DNA of 16,120 nt from JACJYE01 sp964432875 (GCA_964432875.1 CAYSPJ010000114.1:1-16120); one strand, 5' to 3'; counted from the stretch's first letter, positions 6,618 to 13,997 are shown. Notes: a model not told the origin generated them from the sequence alone. Translations and numbers: made by a program.

Positions 6618-7931
6618 TCAAAGTTGTGCCCTGACCCCCACAAACACCCCGGTGGTCATATAGCGCTGTTCGAGTACGAACTGGTCGAGGGTGACGGGTT
6701 TGGGGAAGATTTTAAAATGCGGCTCCACCAAGATTTGCAGCTTGGGCGAAGCCCGGAAAGCGAAGCCCATACTGCCGTACCAACCCACGCCCACCTGCTG
6801 GCGGAATGCGGCATAAGCGTTGGGGTTGCTGGAGTCGAAGCGCACTGGGCGCATATCTTGGGGGGAGAGGAAGTCCCCTTTTTGACGGAATAGCAAGTTG
6901 AGGTAAGCCCCACCATTAATAGAAAGACTCAGTTTGTTGCCACCAATCTCGTACCCCACCAAGAAAGGTATATCCAACATGCGGTAATTGTTGTGCGTAA
7001 CCTTGTGGCGGGTACCCACTTCAACGACGGTATCGGTGCCGATGACGTTGCCGAATTCGTCGAAGCGGCTGATGTATTTTATAATCTGCTCGCTACCGCT
7101 AAAATAGTTGAATTTTTCATTGATCTGCGAATAGTTGAGCCCGCTGCGGATCGCAAGGCCTTTGTTGTTGACGGCGGAAAAGCGCAAAGCGCCGCTGAAG
7201 GCATACATATAAGATTCGGTCTCCTTGCGGGATTCCAGGTAGGGGTCGTATTCTGGATTGCTCGACTGCATAGTGCGGATGGCCAGGTCGGGAGAGGCTA
7301 TAGCGTCGAAGTAGAATTGCCAGGGGCCCACGCCAAAGTGGGCACACTTGGGGTCGGGGGAGAACAGGCTGCTCAGGATGCCAGGCTTATTTGCAGCCTC
7401 TTTTTCCATCAGCGTAGGTAGGGTAGGGGCCGGTGGATATAGGGCCGGCCTCACGGCTGGCAAGCTGGTGGAAGAAGCCGAGAGGAGCTGTTGGGCGAGT
7501 TCAGCAGCCGGTAGCGCCAGTTGTTGGGCGTCGTTCTGGATAGCTTGCCGGGCAGACAGCGCAACAGGCAAAGCCGCATGGCTAAACTGGTGGGGTAGAG
7601 GATATTGCTCAGCTCCAGCAGCGCTAGGGGCATCAACAGTTGATGAGGCGGAGGCTTGGATATCAGGCGCTACTGCCAAGGGTAAAGGGATCGGGAAGCT
7701 TTGGATAGGTATGTCAGCTTGCTGCCCCGGCACAGCCAGCCATAAAGCGCCAACTACAAAAAGAGTGCTCAAGAGCACCGCAAAGGGAGGCTGCTGCTTG
7801 AGCCGGTTGATAAACCGGTGCTGCCAATTGCGTTTTTGCACGATTTGACCCCAAAGATGCATCGGCGCATCAGCCTCATAGTCCCTCAACTTGTGCCGGA
7901 ACGCTTCATCCAGGGGATGACCCTTTTTCAT
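6618..7931 (-). CDS. Dual membrane-spanning anti-sigma-like protein with outer-membrane beta-barrel
   Basis: This 437-aa protein has three parts. Residues 1-48 are a short cytoplasmic segment (DEAFRHKLRDYEADAPMHLW) of the kind that binds ECF sigma factors in Bacteroidota. A single transmembrane helix follows at about 49-67. Residues 70-190 are a Pro/Ala/Ser/Gln-rich low-complexity linker, long enough to cross the periplasm. Residues about 195-437 look like an OmpA/PorT-type beta-barrel with alternating strands, ending in VGVRAQL. This matches the dual membrane-spanning anti-sigma factors (Dma) described in Bacteroides thetaiotaomicron, which link the outer membrane directly to a sigma factor. 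The start codon overlaps the sigma factor stop as ATGA, implying translational coupling. The likely role is to hold the sigma factor inactive until an outer-membrane signal arrives. The topology and role are inferred from architecture. Confidence 0.8.
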   Translation of the reverse strand: MKKGHPLDEAFRHKLRDYEADAPMHLWGQIVQKRNWQHRFINRLKQQPPFAVLLSTLFVVGALWLAVPGQQADIPIQSFPIPLPLAVAPDIQASASSTVDAPSAAGAEQYPLPHQFSHAALPVALSARQAIQNDAQQLALPAAELAQQLLSASSTSLPAVRPALYPPAPTLPTLMEKEAANKPGILSSLFSPDPKCAHFGVGPWQFYFDAIASPDLAIRTMQSSNPEYDPYLESRKETESYMYAFSGALRFSAVNNKGLAIRSGLNYSQINEKFNYFSGSEQIIKYISRFDEFGNVIGTDTVVEVGTRHKVTHNNYRMLDIPFLVGYEIGGNKLSLSINGGAYLNLLFRQKGDFLSPQDMRPVRFDSSNPNAYAAFRQQVGVGWYGSMGFAFRASPKLQILVEPHFKIFPKPVTLDQFVLEQRYMTTGVFVGVRAQL

Positions 7932-8464
7932 ACGGCGATTTTTTGCAAATCAACAACCATTAGTTGTAACATTTTCCTGGCTTTTACCAGCTGTGAACGA
8001 GAAGTGCTTTCTTGTATCCCTAGCATTTCGGCGATCTCCTTATGGCCGTAGCCCTCAATTGCATATAGATTGAAGACCAGTCGATAGCCATCGGGCAGCC
8101 GGGAAACCAAGCGGAGCAATTCTTCTTCCTGTAAATGGGCGTAAACATCGGGTTCCTGCGGCATATCGGGTGGGTTTTCCATCCCGATTTGTTCCTGTTT
8201 AAACCCTTTTTTGCTGTAGTTCTTGAGTGCGGTGTTTATTGCTATTTTCCGGATCCATCCTTCGAGCGAGCCCTTGAATTCAAATCTGGAGATATTGTCG
8301 AAAACCTTGATAAAGGCGTCTTGAAGAATATCTTCTGCTTCCATTTCGTGCCGGGTATAACGCAAGCAAACGGCAAGCATCTTGCCGGCATAGCGCACGA
8401 ACAATTCCTCTTGGCATTGCCGGTCTTCCCGGATACAGCCTTGGATTAGTTCTCTTTCCGTCAC
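7928..8464 (-). CDS. ECF-type RNA polymerase sigma-70 factor
   Basis: At 178 aa this is a typical extracytoplasmic-function sigma factor. Region 2 spans about residues 24-90, with AEDILQDAFIKVFDNISRF (43-61) for core and -10 recognition, followed by GSLEGWIRKIAINTALKNY (65-83). Region 4 spans about 116-166, with LPDGYRLVFNLYAIEGYGHK and the helix-turn-helix around KEIAEMLGIQESTSRSQLVK (142-161) for -35 binding. It is the first gene of a minus-strand run and overlaps the anti-sigma-like gene by four bases. In known ECF modules the pair autoregulates, and the third gene may belong to the regulon; this is inference. The target promoters cannot be derived from this window. Confidence 0.93.
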   Translation of the reverse strand: MTERELIQGCIREDRQCQEELFVRYAGKMLAVCLRYTRHEMEAEDILQDAFIKVFDNISRFEFKGSLEGWIRKIAINTALKNYSKKGFKQEQIGMENPPDMPQEPDVYAHLQEEELLRLVSRLPDGYRLVFNLYAIEGYGHKEIAEMLGIQESTSRSQLVKARKMLQLMVVDLQKIAV

Positions 8465-8712
8465 GCGAACGAAATTGCCCCGTCAGCTTTGCACCACTAT
8501 TCCTTCCCTTTGCAAGCCTATTGGGAGTTTTTTTTTAAAATCAGGCGCGGCATGGCGCTTCTCTAGTTCCTCCTCTTTAACCAAGACCCAACTAAGAGGG
8601 AATACGCTGCCTGGATTTCTGCAAATTATATTTCGCCCCAAGATAGGAAAACCTTTAGCTTTTAAACGAATATCAGGCAAAAAAAAAGTATCCCAATCAT
8701 TGTAACGGTCTG

Positions 8713-8728
8713 TTGCCTGGCATTGCCA
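8713..8728. promoter_or_regulatory. Dyad and direct repeat upstream of paaI
   Basis: TTGCC occurs at 8713-8717 and again at 8723-8727, exactly one helical turn apart. The overlapping TGGCA-T-TGCCA (8718-8728) is a perfect 11-bp dyad. It lies about 85 nt before the paaI ATG. A dimeric regulator site is possible, but the match is short and no regulator gene is adjacent. Confidence 0.25.
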
Positions 8729-8742
8729 AGGGGCTTAACACG

Positions 8743-8762
8743 AAAAAAAAACAAGTTTTTTT
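8743..8762. repeat. A-tract/T-tract inverted repeat upstream of paaI
   Basis: Nine A residues, CAAG and seven T residues form an A/T-only inverted repeat. The sequence could act as an UP-like or bent-DNA element for the paaI promoter. As a plus-strand hairpin with built-in U-tract it could also attenuate transcription, although no upstream plus-strand gene needs terminating. Confidence 0.3.
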
Positions 8763-8812
8763 AACAAGGGTTTACTGGTTTCCCCAAAGGAGATTAAATT
8801 GGGCATAAAAAA

Positions 8813-9235
8813 ATGGCACCAGAGGAAAAAGCCCAAAAAATCGTGGCCCAGATGTACGAAAACGATCCGTTTAGCCAGTGGCTTGGTATAGAACGCCTCG
8901 AGATACAAGCTGGGCGTTGTTCCTTGCAGCTATCTATCCGGGCGGAAATGCTCAATGGGTTTGGCATCGCGCATGGCGGCATAACCTACAGCCTGGCCGA
9001 TAGTGCCCTGGCTTTTGCCTCCAATTCTCGGGGCAAACATGCCTTGAGTGTGGAGACTTCTATTTCTCATACCGCCCCACTATATGAGGGCGACCTCATC
9101 ACGGCTACTGCTACCGAAGATAGCCTTAGCCAACGCATCGCCTTATATCGGGTGGAGATACATAACCAAAAACAAGAGTTGGTTGCCTTATTTAAGGGGG
9201 TAGTTTACCGGAGGAGCGCTGAGTGGAAAGTGTGA
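8813..9235 (+). CDS. paaI: Acyl-CoA thioesterase PaaI, hotdog fold
   Basis: A 140-aa thioesterase, the normal PaaI length. PaaI hydrolyses ring-hydroxylated phenylacetyl-CoA and related dead-end CoA thioesters, releasing CoA and protecting the phenylacetate pathway. The signature MLNGFGIAHGGITYSLADSA (46-65) includes the HGG motif (54-56) and D63, the position of the catalytic aspartate in the family. The block SVETSISHTAPLYEGDLITA (79-98) is also characteristic. The ATG at 8813 is preceded by seven A residues, a favoured leader in Bacteroidota. A Shine-Dalgarno-like AAAGGAG (8786-8792) is 20 nt away, too far for this ATG; an in-frame ATT at 8798 would fit the spacing but ATT starts are rare. 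It stands apart from paaD and paaG, which are on the other strand 4.4 kb away. Confidence 0.9.
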   Translation: MAPEEKAQKIVAQMYENDPFSQWLGIERLEIQAGRCSLQLSIRAEMLNGFGIAHGGITYSLADSALAFASNSRGKHALSVETSISHTAPLYEGDLITATATEDSLSQRIALYRVEIHNQKQELVALFKGVVYRRSAEWKV

Positions 9236-9279
9236 TAGCTCCTTCAAGCAATTCTGCATTGTCGGTGTGCTTGGCCCTG

Positions 9280-9312
9280 GCGCAGGCGGCTTGCCTCGCT
9301 GGCTGTTTGTTT
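9280..9312 (+). terminator. Terminator-like hairpin after paaI
   Basis: GCGCAGGC and GCCTCGC form a 7-bp GC-rich stem with one bulged C around a GGCTT loop (9280-9299). TGGCTGTTTGTTT follows, a broken T-rich tract. It lies 45 nt after the paaI stop and before the nqr promoter, as expected for an intrinsic terminator separating the two units. Confidence 0.45.
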
Positions 9313-9326
9313 AGAATAAATCTAAA
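9310..9326. promoter_or_regulatory. 17-bp palindrome TTTAGA-N5-TCTAAA upstream of nqrA
   Basis: TTTAGA (9310-9315) and TCTAAA (9321-9326) are perfect 6-bp inverted arms around ATAAA. The form resembles DtxR/MntR-family metalloregulator boxes (TTTAG...CTAAA). It lies about 57 nt upstream of the nqr -7 element. Iron- or metal-linked control of an operon encoding Fe-S and flavin subunits would make sense, but the regulator is not in the window and the link is inference. Confidence 0.35.
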
Positions 9327-9360
9327 TAGAAATATCCTGCAAACTAAACTAAAAGCCCGA

Positions 9361-9391
9361 TTCTTTTTAAATCGAAAGCTTTCTATATTTG
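9361..9391 (+). promoter_or_regulatory. nqr operon promoter, Bacteroidota type
   Basis: TATATTTG (9384-9391) is an exact match to the Bacteroidota -7 element TAnnTTTG. The -33 position (about 9361-9368) is T-rich, TTCTTTTT, but not a clean TTTG. CGATT (9358-9362) and AATCG (9370-9374) form a small dyad over the -33 region. Transcription would start near 9397, giving a leader of about 80 nt before the nqrA ATG. Confidence 0.55.
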
Positions 9392-9468
9392 CGCTGTTTT
9401 TTGGAAAGCCAACAAATTATTCGCCTGGACCCTTTGAATTGACAGAGAGGCCGGGCATCAACAAATGC

Positions 9469-9473
9469 AAGGA
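9469..9473 (+). promoter_or_regulatory. Ribosome-binding site fixing the nqrA start
   Basis: AAGGA lies 6 nt before the ATG at 9480. This decides against the earlier in-frame ATG at 9465, which overlaps the site and has no such element. Confidence 0.5.
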
Positions 9474-9479
9474 TACGGA

Positions 9480-11120
9480 ATGAAAAACACATTGAGCAAG
9501 GCGATTTTTACGCTCGTACTGGTGCTTGCCGCAAATGCCGCCTGGGCCCAAGGCGCGGGCAATGGCGGCAGCAATTTGCTGTTGTACAGCCTGATTGTCA
9601 TCGCAATATTGGTCTTCTTCTTCATCATAGTGCAGGTGTCGGACAACTTGCTAGTCATCGAGGCCAAGCAATCTGGTTTAGAAAGCAGCGGGGCAAACTA
9701 TTCGCTCTTTCCGAGCTGGAAAGAACTCTTCCGGCCGCGCTTGCCCGAATTCCTTCAGGACAAGCCGGTCACCGTGCTGAAGCGCGGGCACGATATCCGG
9801 CTGAAAGGGGAGGCGGAAAAAGTTGTAGCCCAGGATGCCAACCCGCTCACTTTCGCTATTCAGCCGCCCAACTTCATTGGCGTTTCTCCCATCCCTAAGA
9901 TAATGGTAGAGGAGGGTACAACGGTAAAAGTGGGCGATTTGCTCTTTTACGATAAAGCCCAACCCGATATCAAGTGGGCGGCGCCAGTCAGCGGCGAGGT
10001 CATCGCCATCAAGCGCGGTGAAAAACGCGCTATTGTAGAGGTCGTCATCCTGGCAGATAAAGACCTTCAATACCGCGAGCTGGAAGCTTTCAATCTGGAA
10101 GGCAGCACTCGCGAGCAATTGGTGGCTTTCTTGCTCGATGCTGGGGCCTGGCCGCTCATCCGTCAACGCCCCTTCAATGTATTGGCTGATACGGATGAAG
10201 CGCCGCGTGATATTTTCATCTCTACCTTTGATACTGCCCCACTGGCACCCGACCTCAACTTCGTAGTGGATGGCCGGGAAGAAGCTTTCCAGAAAGGGCT
10301 CGACGTTTTAAACAAACTCACCACCGGCAAGGTCTACCTCGGGGTGGATGGCCGTGGGAAGCAGACGCCGCATAAATCTTTTACAGAAGCCAAAGGGGTT
10401 GAGCAGCGTTACTTTCACGGCAAGCACCCGGCTGGCAACGTCGGCGTACAAATCCATCACATCAAGCCCGTGGGCCCGGCAGATAAAGTCTGGACTCTGG
10501 GCGTACAAGAAGTCATCACCCTGGGCTGCCTCTTTACGGAGCGCCGTTTCAATGCTGCCCGCGTTGTTGCTATCACTGGCGCCGAGCTGAATGCCCCCAA
10601 ATATGTGCACACTTATATTGGTGCACAAGTGGGCGGCTTGGTCAAAGGCAATCTGTCGCACGATCATATACGCCTGATTTCCGGCGACGTGCTTTCCGGC
10701 AGCCAGAAAAGCGCCGAGCAATTCCTGGATTTTTACGATGATCAGATTACCGTAGTGCAGGAAGGCGACGACTTTGAGCTCTTCGGCTGGTTGTTGCCCT
10801 CGCTCAACACCCCTAGTATTTCCAAGACTTTCCCTTCTGCCTTCTTGCCAAATATGAAGTTTAGGGCAGAAACCAATACTCATGGCGAAAAACGCGCTTT
10901 TGTAGTTACCGGCAGTTACGAGCAGGTACTGCCCATGGATATCATCCCCCAGGAATTGTTTAAGTCAATCCTGATCGGGGATTTCGAAAAAATAGAGGGC
11001 TTGGGTATTTACGAACTCTGCGAAGAGGATGTTGCCCTGTGCGAGTTTGTCTGCGTATCCAAGCAGCCCATCCAGGAAATCCTGCGCAAAGGGCTGGAAA
11101 TGATGCGCGAGCAGGCTTAA
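9480..11120 (+). CDS. nqrA: Na+-NQR subunit A with N-terminal membrane-anchor extension
   Basis: NqrA is a peripheral subunit of the Na+-translocating NADH:quinone reductase, associated with NqrB and ubiquinone binding. The family-typical core starts at about residue 96 (PVTVLKRGHDIRLKGEAEKV) and runs to the end, about 450 residues, close to the usual NqrA size of about 446. It includes GKVYLGVDGRGK, FHGKHPAGNVGVQIHHI, GDVLSGSQ and the C-terminal CEEDVALCEFVCVSKQPIQE region. In front is an extension of about 95 residues: a signal-peptide-like segment (1-23, ending NAAWA), a Gly/Asn-rich turn, a transmembrane helix (about 31-53) and a linker. With either a cleaved signal or a two-helix hairpin, the core ends up in the cytoplasm, where NqrA belongs. 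The start at 9480 rests on the AAGGA spacing. It is the first gene of nqrABCDEF. Identity is firm; the extension's role is unknown. Confidence 0.92.
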   Translation: MKNTLSKAIFTLVLVLAANAAWAQGAGNGGSNLLLYSLIVIAILVFFFIIVQVSDNLLVIEAKQSGLESSGANYSLFPSWKELFRPRLPEFLQDKPVTVLKRGHDIRLKGEAEKVVAQDANPLTFAIQPPNFIGVSPIPKIMVEEGTTVKVGDLLFYDKAQPDIKWAAPVSGEVIAIKRGEKRAIVEVVILADKDLQYRELEAFNLEGSTREQLVAFLLDAGAWPLIRQRPFNVLADTDEAPRDIFISTFDTAPLAPDLNFVVDGREEAFQKGLDVLNKLTTGKVYLGVDGRGKQTPHKSFTEAKGVEQRYFHGKHPAGNVGVQIHHIKPVGPADKVWTLGVQEVITLGCLFTERRFNAARVVAITGAELNAPKYVHTYIGAQVGGLVKGNLSHDHIRLISGDVLSGSQKSAEQFLDFYDDQITVVQEGDDFELFGWLLPSLNTPSISKTFPSAFLPNMKFRAETNTHGEKRAFVVTGSYEQVLPMDIIPQELFKSILIGDFEKIEGLGIYELCEEDVALCEFVCVSKQPIQEILRKGLEMMREQA

Positions 11121-11165
11121 TTTAGATTTGAAAACCAGAACATTTAATCTCACTACCATAGAGAT

Positions 11166-12434
11166 ATGAAAAAAGCATTATTGACCCTTTTTAAGCGGAT
11201 TGAACCCGACAAGAAAAAATCGCCGTTTTTGCACACCCTCTTCGACGGCTTTTTCACCTTTGCTTTTTCACCCGATACGGTGACTAAAGGTGGTGTACAC
11301 ATCCGCGACGGCATGGACCTCAAGCGGCAGATGGTGCACGTGGTGTTTGCCCTGGGTATCCTCTATTTGTTTGGTATGTACAATGCCGGGCACCAGCATT
11401 TCCTGGCGCTGGGCGAGCATACCGGTTTCTTGCAAGCTTTTCACCTCAAGCTCTTCTACGGCTTGATTTTGCTCATCCCCATCTTCGTAGTGACGCACGT
11501 CGTCGGCTTGGGGATCGAGTTTTTCTACGCCTACAAAAAAGGTCACGGCATTGAAGAGGGCTTTCTGGTCTCCGGCGCTTTGATCCCGCTGATTATGCCG
11601 CCAGATATCCCCTTGTGGATACTGGCTCTTTCTGTAGCTTTTGCCGTATGGATCGGCAAAGAAGCTTTCGGAGGTACGGGCATGAATATTCTGAACATCG
11701 CGCTATTGTCCCGCGTATTCGTCTTCTTCGCTTACCCCACTTACATCTCAGGCGATGAGGTATGGGTAGCCGGCCTGGAAAAAGCGTCGGCTGGCGCAGC
11801 GGCGACCTACGGCTGGATCCACCTCAATGTGTTCAACCCGCTCTTTGAGTCCTTCGGCTGGGCGCTCTTCAACCCAGCAGCTACGGTAGTAGATGGGTAT
11901 ACTGGCGCTACCCCCATGGCCCTGGCTTTCCAGGGGGGGTGGCAGGCGGTGACCGAAACCTATACGGAATCCCAGATGCTTTGGGGCGTTATCCCCGGCT
12001 CGCTGGGCGAGACCTCCAAGCCGCTGATTATTGCCGGGGCCCTTTTCCTGGTGCTGACAAAAATCGCCGATTGGCGCATCATGCTCTCCATGGTCGGCGG
12101 AGCCGTGGCGATGTCGCTCTTGTTCAATGCCTGGGGTGCTACTGATTTCATGAACGTGCCCTGGTACTACCAATTTTACATCGGCAGTTTCTGGTTTGCC
12201 ATGGCCTTTATGGCTACCGACCCGGTAACCGCCTCAGCGACGGCTACCGGCAAATGGATTTATGGCTTCCTCATCGGCTTCATCGGCATGATTATCCGGG
12301 TATTGAACCCGGCATATCCCGAAGGCTGGATGCTGGCCATCTTGTTCATGAACGTCTTTGCACCGCTGATCGACTATTATGTCCTGGAGGCAAATATCAA
12401 GCGCCGCCTGAAGCGTGCGAAAGTGGCTGCCTAG
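11166..12434 (+). CDS. nqrB: Na+-NQR subunit B, membrane subunit with covalent FMN and riboflavin
   Basis: A 422-aa integral membrane protein, the main Na+-translocating and quinone-contacting subunit. Several hydrophobic helices are evident (about 57-71, 97-116, 134-161, 285-299, 306-320, 336-351, 364-380, 389-406). The motif DGYTGATPMA (243-252) carries T249, the threonine that takes covalent FMN in the family (T236 in Vibrio cholerae). LLSRVFVFFAYP (180-191) and GKEAFGGTGMNILN (164-177) are further family blocks. ApbE flavin transferase, needed to attach FMN here and in NqrC, is not encoded in the window. It begins 45 nt after nqrA, with an A-rich leader and no clear Shine-Dalgarno. Confidence 0.96.
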   Translation: MKKALLTLFKRIEPDKKKSPFLHTLFDGFFTFAFSPDTVTKGGVHIRDGMDLKRQMVHVVFALGILYLFGMYNAGHQHFLALGEHTGFLQAFHLKLFYGLILLIPIFVVTHVVGLGIEFFYAYKKGHGIEEGFLVSGALIPLIMPPDIPLWILALSVAFAVWIGKEAFGGTGMNILNIALLSRVFVFFAYPTYISGDEVWVAGLEKASAGAAATYGWIHLNVFNPLFESFGWALFNPAATVVDGYTGATPMALAFQGGWQAVTETYTESQMLWGVIPGSLGETSKPLIIAGALFLVLTKIADWRIMLSMVGGAVAMSLLFNAWGATDFMNVPWYYQFYIGSFWFAMAFMATDPVTASATATGKWIYGFLIGFIGMIIRVLNPAYPEGWMLAILFMNVFAPLIDYYVLEANIKRRLKRAKVAA

Positions 12435-12478
12435 GGCACGAATAGGAATAAATTGCATTACTAAAAACATATAGAATC

Positions 12479-13213
12479 GTGAATAGCCCAAAATACATCC
12501 TCGGTTTCATCCTCATCATGACGACGGTGGTAGCCGTGGCGCTTACTGGCCTGCGCGAAGCGACCAAGGAAAAGTCCGCGATGAATGAGGATATTTTCAA
12601 CAAGCGGGCCGTCTTGTCGGCAGTCGAAGATTACCTCCCCGAAGGCAAGAAGGTCAGCAACCTTTTGGATGCAGAGGTAGCCGCTCTGTTTGAGAAAATG
12701 GAGCAACCCGTGCTGGACATGCAAGGCAATATCATCGAAGGGGAAAAAGCAGAATCTATCGACATGGCCCGCGAGCGCAAAAAGCCGGAAGCGGATCGCC
12801 GCCTGCCCTTGTACATCTACGAGCACGAGGGAGAGCGCTTTTACATCCTTGCGGTGCGCGGTAATGGCCTGTGGGACGAAATATGGGGCAATGTCGCCTT
12901 GAAAAACGACCTCAATACCATCGCTGGTGCCGCTTTTGACCACAAAGGGGAAACGCCTGGCCTGGGGGCAGAGATTAAAGATAATCCCAGTTTTGCCGAA
13001 CAATTTGAAGGGAAAATGATATATAAGGATGGGGAGTACGTCTCGATCAAAGTCCGCAAAGGCGGAGCGCGAGATGAAAGCCACGAAGTGGATGGCATCT
13101 CCGGCGCGACGGTAACCGCTGATGGCGTCAGCGAGATGTTGTATCGGGGCATCAAGTACTATCAACCGTTTTTGGATAACCTCAAGCAGCAACAGGGCTT
13201 GTTGGTGCAATAA
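12479..13213 (+). CDS. nqrC: Na+-NQR subunit C with covalent FMN
   Basis: A 244-aa protein with one N-terminal transmembrane helix (about 6-23) and a periplasmic FMN-binding domain. DGISGATVTADGVSEML (205-221) contains the S-G-A-T motif; T211 is the expected FMN acceptor (T225 in V. cholerae). The segment NGLWDEIWGNVALKNDLNTI (129-148) and the TPGLGAEI block (159-166) are typical of the family. The start is a GTG at 12479, 44 nt after nqrB; the next ATG would remove half of the membrane helix. NqrC relays electrons from the NqrD/E Fe site towards NqrB. Confidence 0.95.
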   Translation: MNSPKYILGFILIMTTVVAVALTGLREATKEKSAMNEDIFNKRAVLSAVEDYLPEGKKVSNLLDAEVAALFEKMEQPVLDMQGNIIEGEKAESIDMARERKKPEADRRLPLYIYEHEGERFYILAVRGNGLWDEIWGNVALKNDLNTIAGAAFDHKGETPGLGAEIKDNPSFAEQFEGKMIYKDGEYVSIKVRKGGARDESHEVDGISGATVTADGVSEMLYRGIKYYQPFLDNLKQQQGLLVQ

Positions 13214-13276
13214 TCAAATTATCGGCGCTTTGCTCCGGTGCGAGGCAGCGCTTCACAATGGTCAAAATATAGAACA

Positions 13277-13993
13277 ATGGCTGAGACTGCTGTAAAAGTA
13301 AAAGAGAATGAGCCTCTGCTCCCATTTGGGAAAAAGGAGCGCAAACTGATTACCGACCCTTTGAACGACAACAACCCGATTACCGTGCAGGTACTGGGCA
13401 TCTGCTCTGCCCTGGCAGTCACCTCCTTGGTATATCCGTCCTTGGTGATGTCGGTAGCAGTAGTATTTGTGACTTGTTTTTCAAGTTTGTTCACTTCGCT
13501 GATCCGCAATTACATCCCCAAGCAGGTGCGCATGATCGTGCAATTGGTCATCATCGCCAGCCTGGTTACCGTGGTGGAGCTGGTACTGAAGTACCTTAAC
13601 TATCCGGTTTATAAGCAGCTTTCGGTTTACATCGGGTTGATTATCACCAACTGTATCGTGATGGGGCGCCTGGAAGCCTTTGCCATGGCCAACAAACCCT
13701 GGCGTTCCTTCCTGGATGGCCTGGGCAATGGCCTGGGCTATGGCGCCATCCTGGTCATGGTGGGCGTCGTCCGGGAGATTTTCGGCAAGGGCAGCCTTTT
13801 TGCTGGCAGCCCGATCGAGCTCAAAATCATCGGGCCTACCGCCGATTACCTGATCAACACAACTCAGAGTGTACTCTTTGGATGGTACACCAACAACAAC
13901 CTGATGGTATTGCCTGCTGCCGCCATGTTCATTATTGGCATCATGATTTGGATCCAGCGCAGCTTCAATACCAAGCTGGTGGATGTGTCTTGA
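13277..13993 (+). CDS. nqrD: Na+-NQR subunit D, membrane subunit
   Basis: A 238-aa polytopic membrane protein with about six helices; it pairs with NqrE to form the intramembrane Fe (2Fe-2S) centre. The ligating cysteines are visible in the two inverted half-repeats: LGICSALAVT (40-49, C43) and IITNCIVMGRLEAFAM (122-137, C126). LDGLGNGLGYG (146-156) is a family block. The N-terminus has about 25 charged residues more than V. cholerae NqrD before the first helix. The ATG at 13277 is preferred to the in-frame GTG at 13238, which would add 13 unrelated residues; the gap after nqrC is then 63 nt. Confidence 0.95.
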   Translation: MAETAVKVKENEPLLPFGKKERKLITDPLNDNNPITVQVLGICSALAVTSLVYPSLVMSVAVVFVTCFSSLFTSLIRNYIPKQVRMIVQLVIIASLVTVVELVLKYLNYPVYKQLSVYIGLIITNCIVMGRLEAFAMANKPWRSFLDGLGNGLGYGAILVMVGVVREIFGKGSLFAGSPIELKIIGPTADYLINTTQSVLFGWYTNNNLMVLPAAAMFIIGIMIWIQRSFNTKLVDVS

Positions 13994-13997
13994 TAAA

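Larger units (their letters stand above)
8465..8812. other. 348-nt divergent intergenic region between the sigma factor and paaI
   Basis: No convincing gene is present. The region holds promoters for both divergent genes, though neither is sharply defined; on the minus strand TAGGCTTG near 8510-8517 is one mismatch from TAnnTTTG. Four homopolymer tracts stand out: T-rich at about 8527-8537, A-rich at about 8680-8688, A9 at 8743-8751 facing T7 at 8756-8762, and the A7 just before the paaI ATG. Small dyads at 8718-8728 and 8743-8762 are listed separately. The tracts suggest intrinsically bent or nucleoid-protein-binding DNA. Confidence 0.5.

Noticed and set aside
7348..7848. 166-aa plus-strand open frame
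   Set aside because: It is antisense to the low-complexity linker of the beta-barrel protein; its Ser/Ala/Gly-rich composition mirrors that linker.
8475..8705. Open frames of 76 aa (plus) and 65 aa (minus) in the divergent region
   Set aside because: They overlap each other, are Ser/Lys low-complexity, have no start signals and run through homopolymer tracts.
9223..9483. 86-aa plus-strand open frame across the paaI-nqrA gap
   Set aside because: It covers the terminator-like hairpin, palindrome and promoter and has no recognisable protein features.
12461..13210. 249-aa minus-strand open frame opposite nqrC
   Set aside because: nqrC on the plus strand has full family motifs; the antisense frame shows no domain and is a codon-bias artefact.
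13238..13276. GTG start extending NqrD by 13 residues
   Set aside because: The added residues do not match NqrD N-termini, and the segment contains a small GCGCT/AGCGC dyad typical of non-coding spacer.
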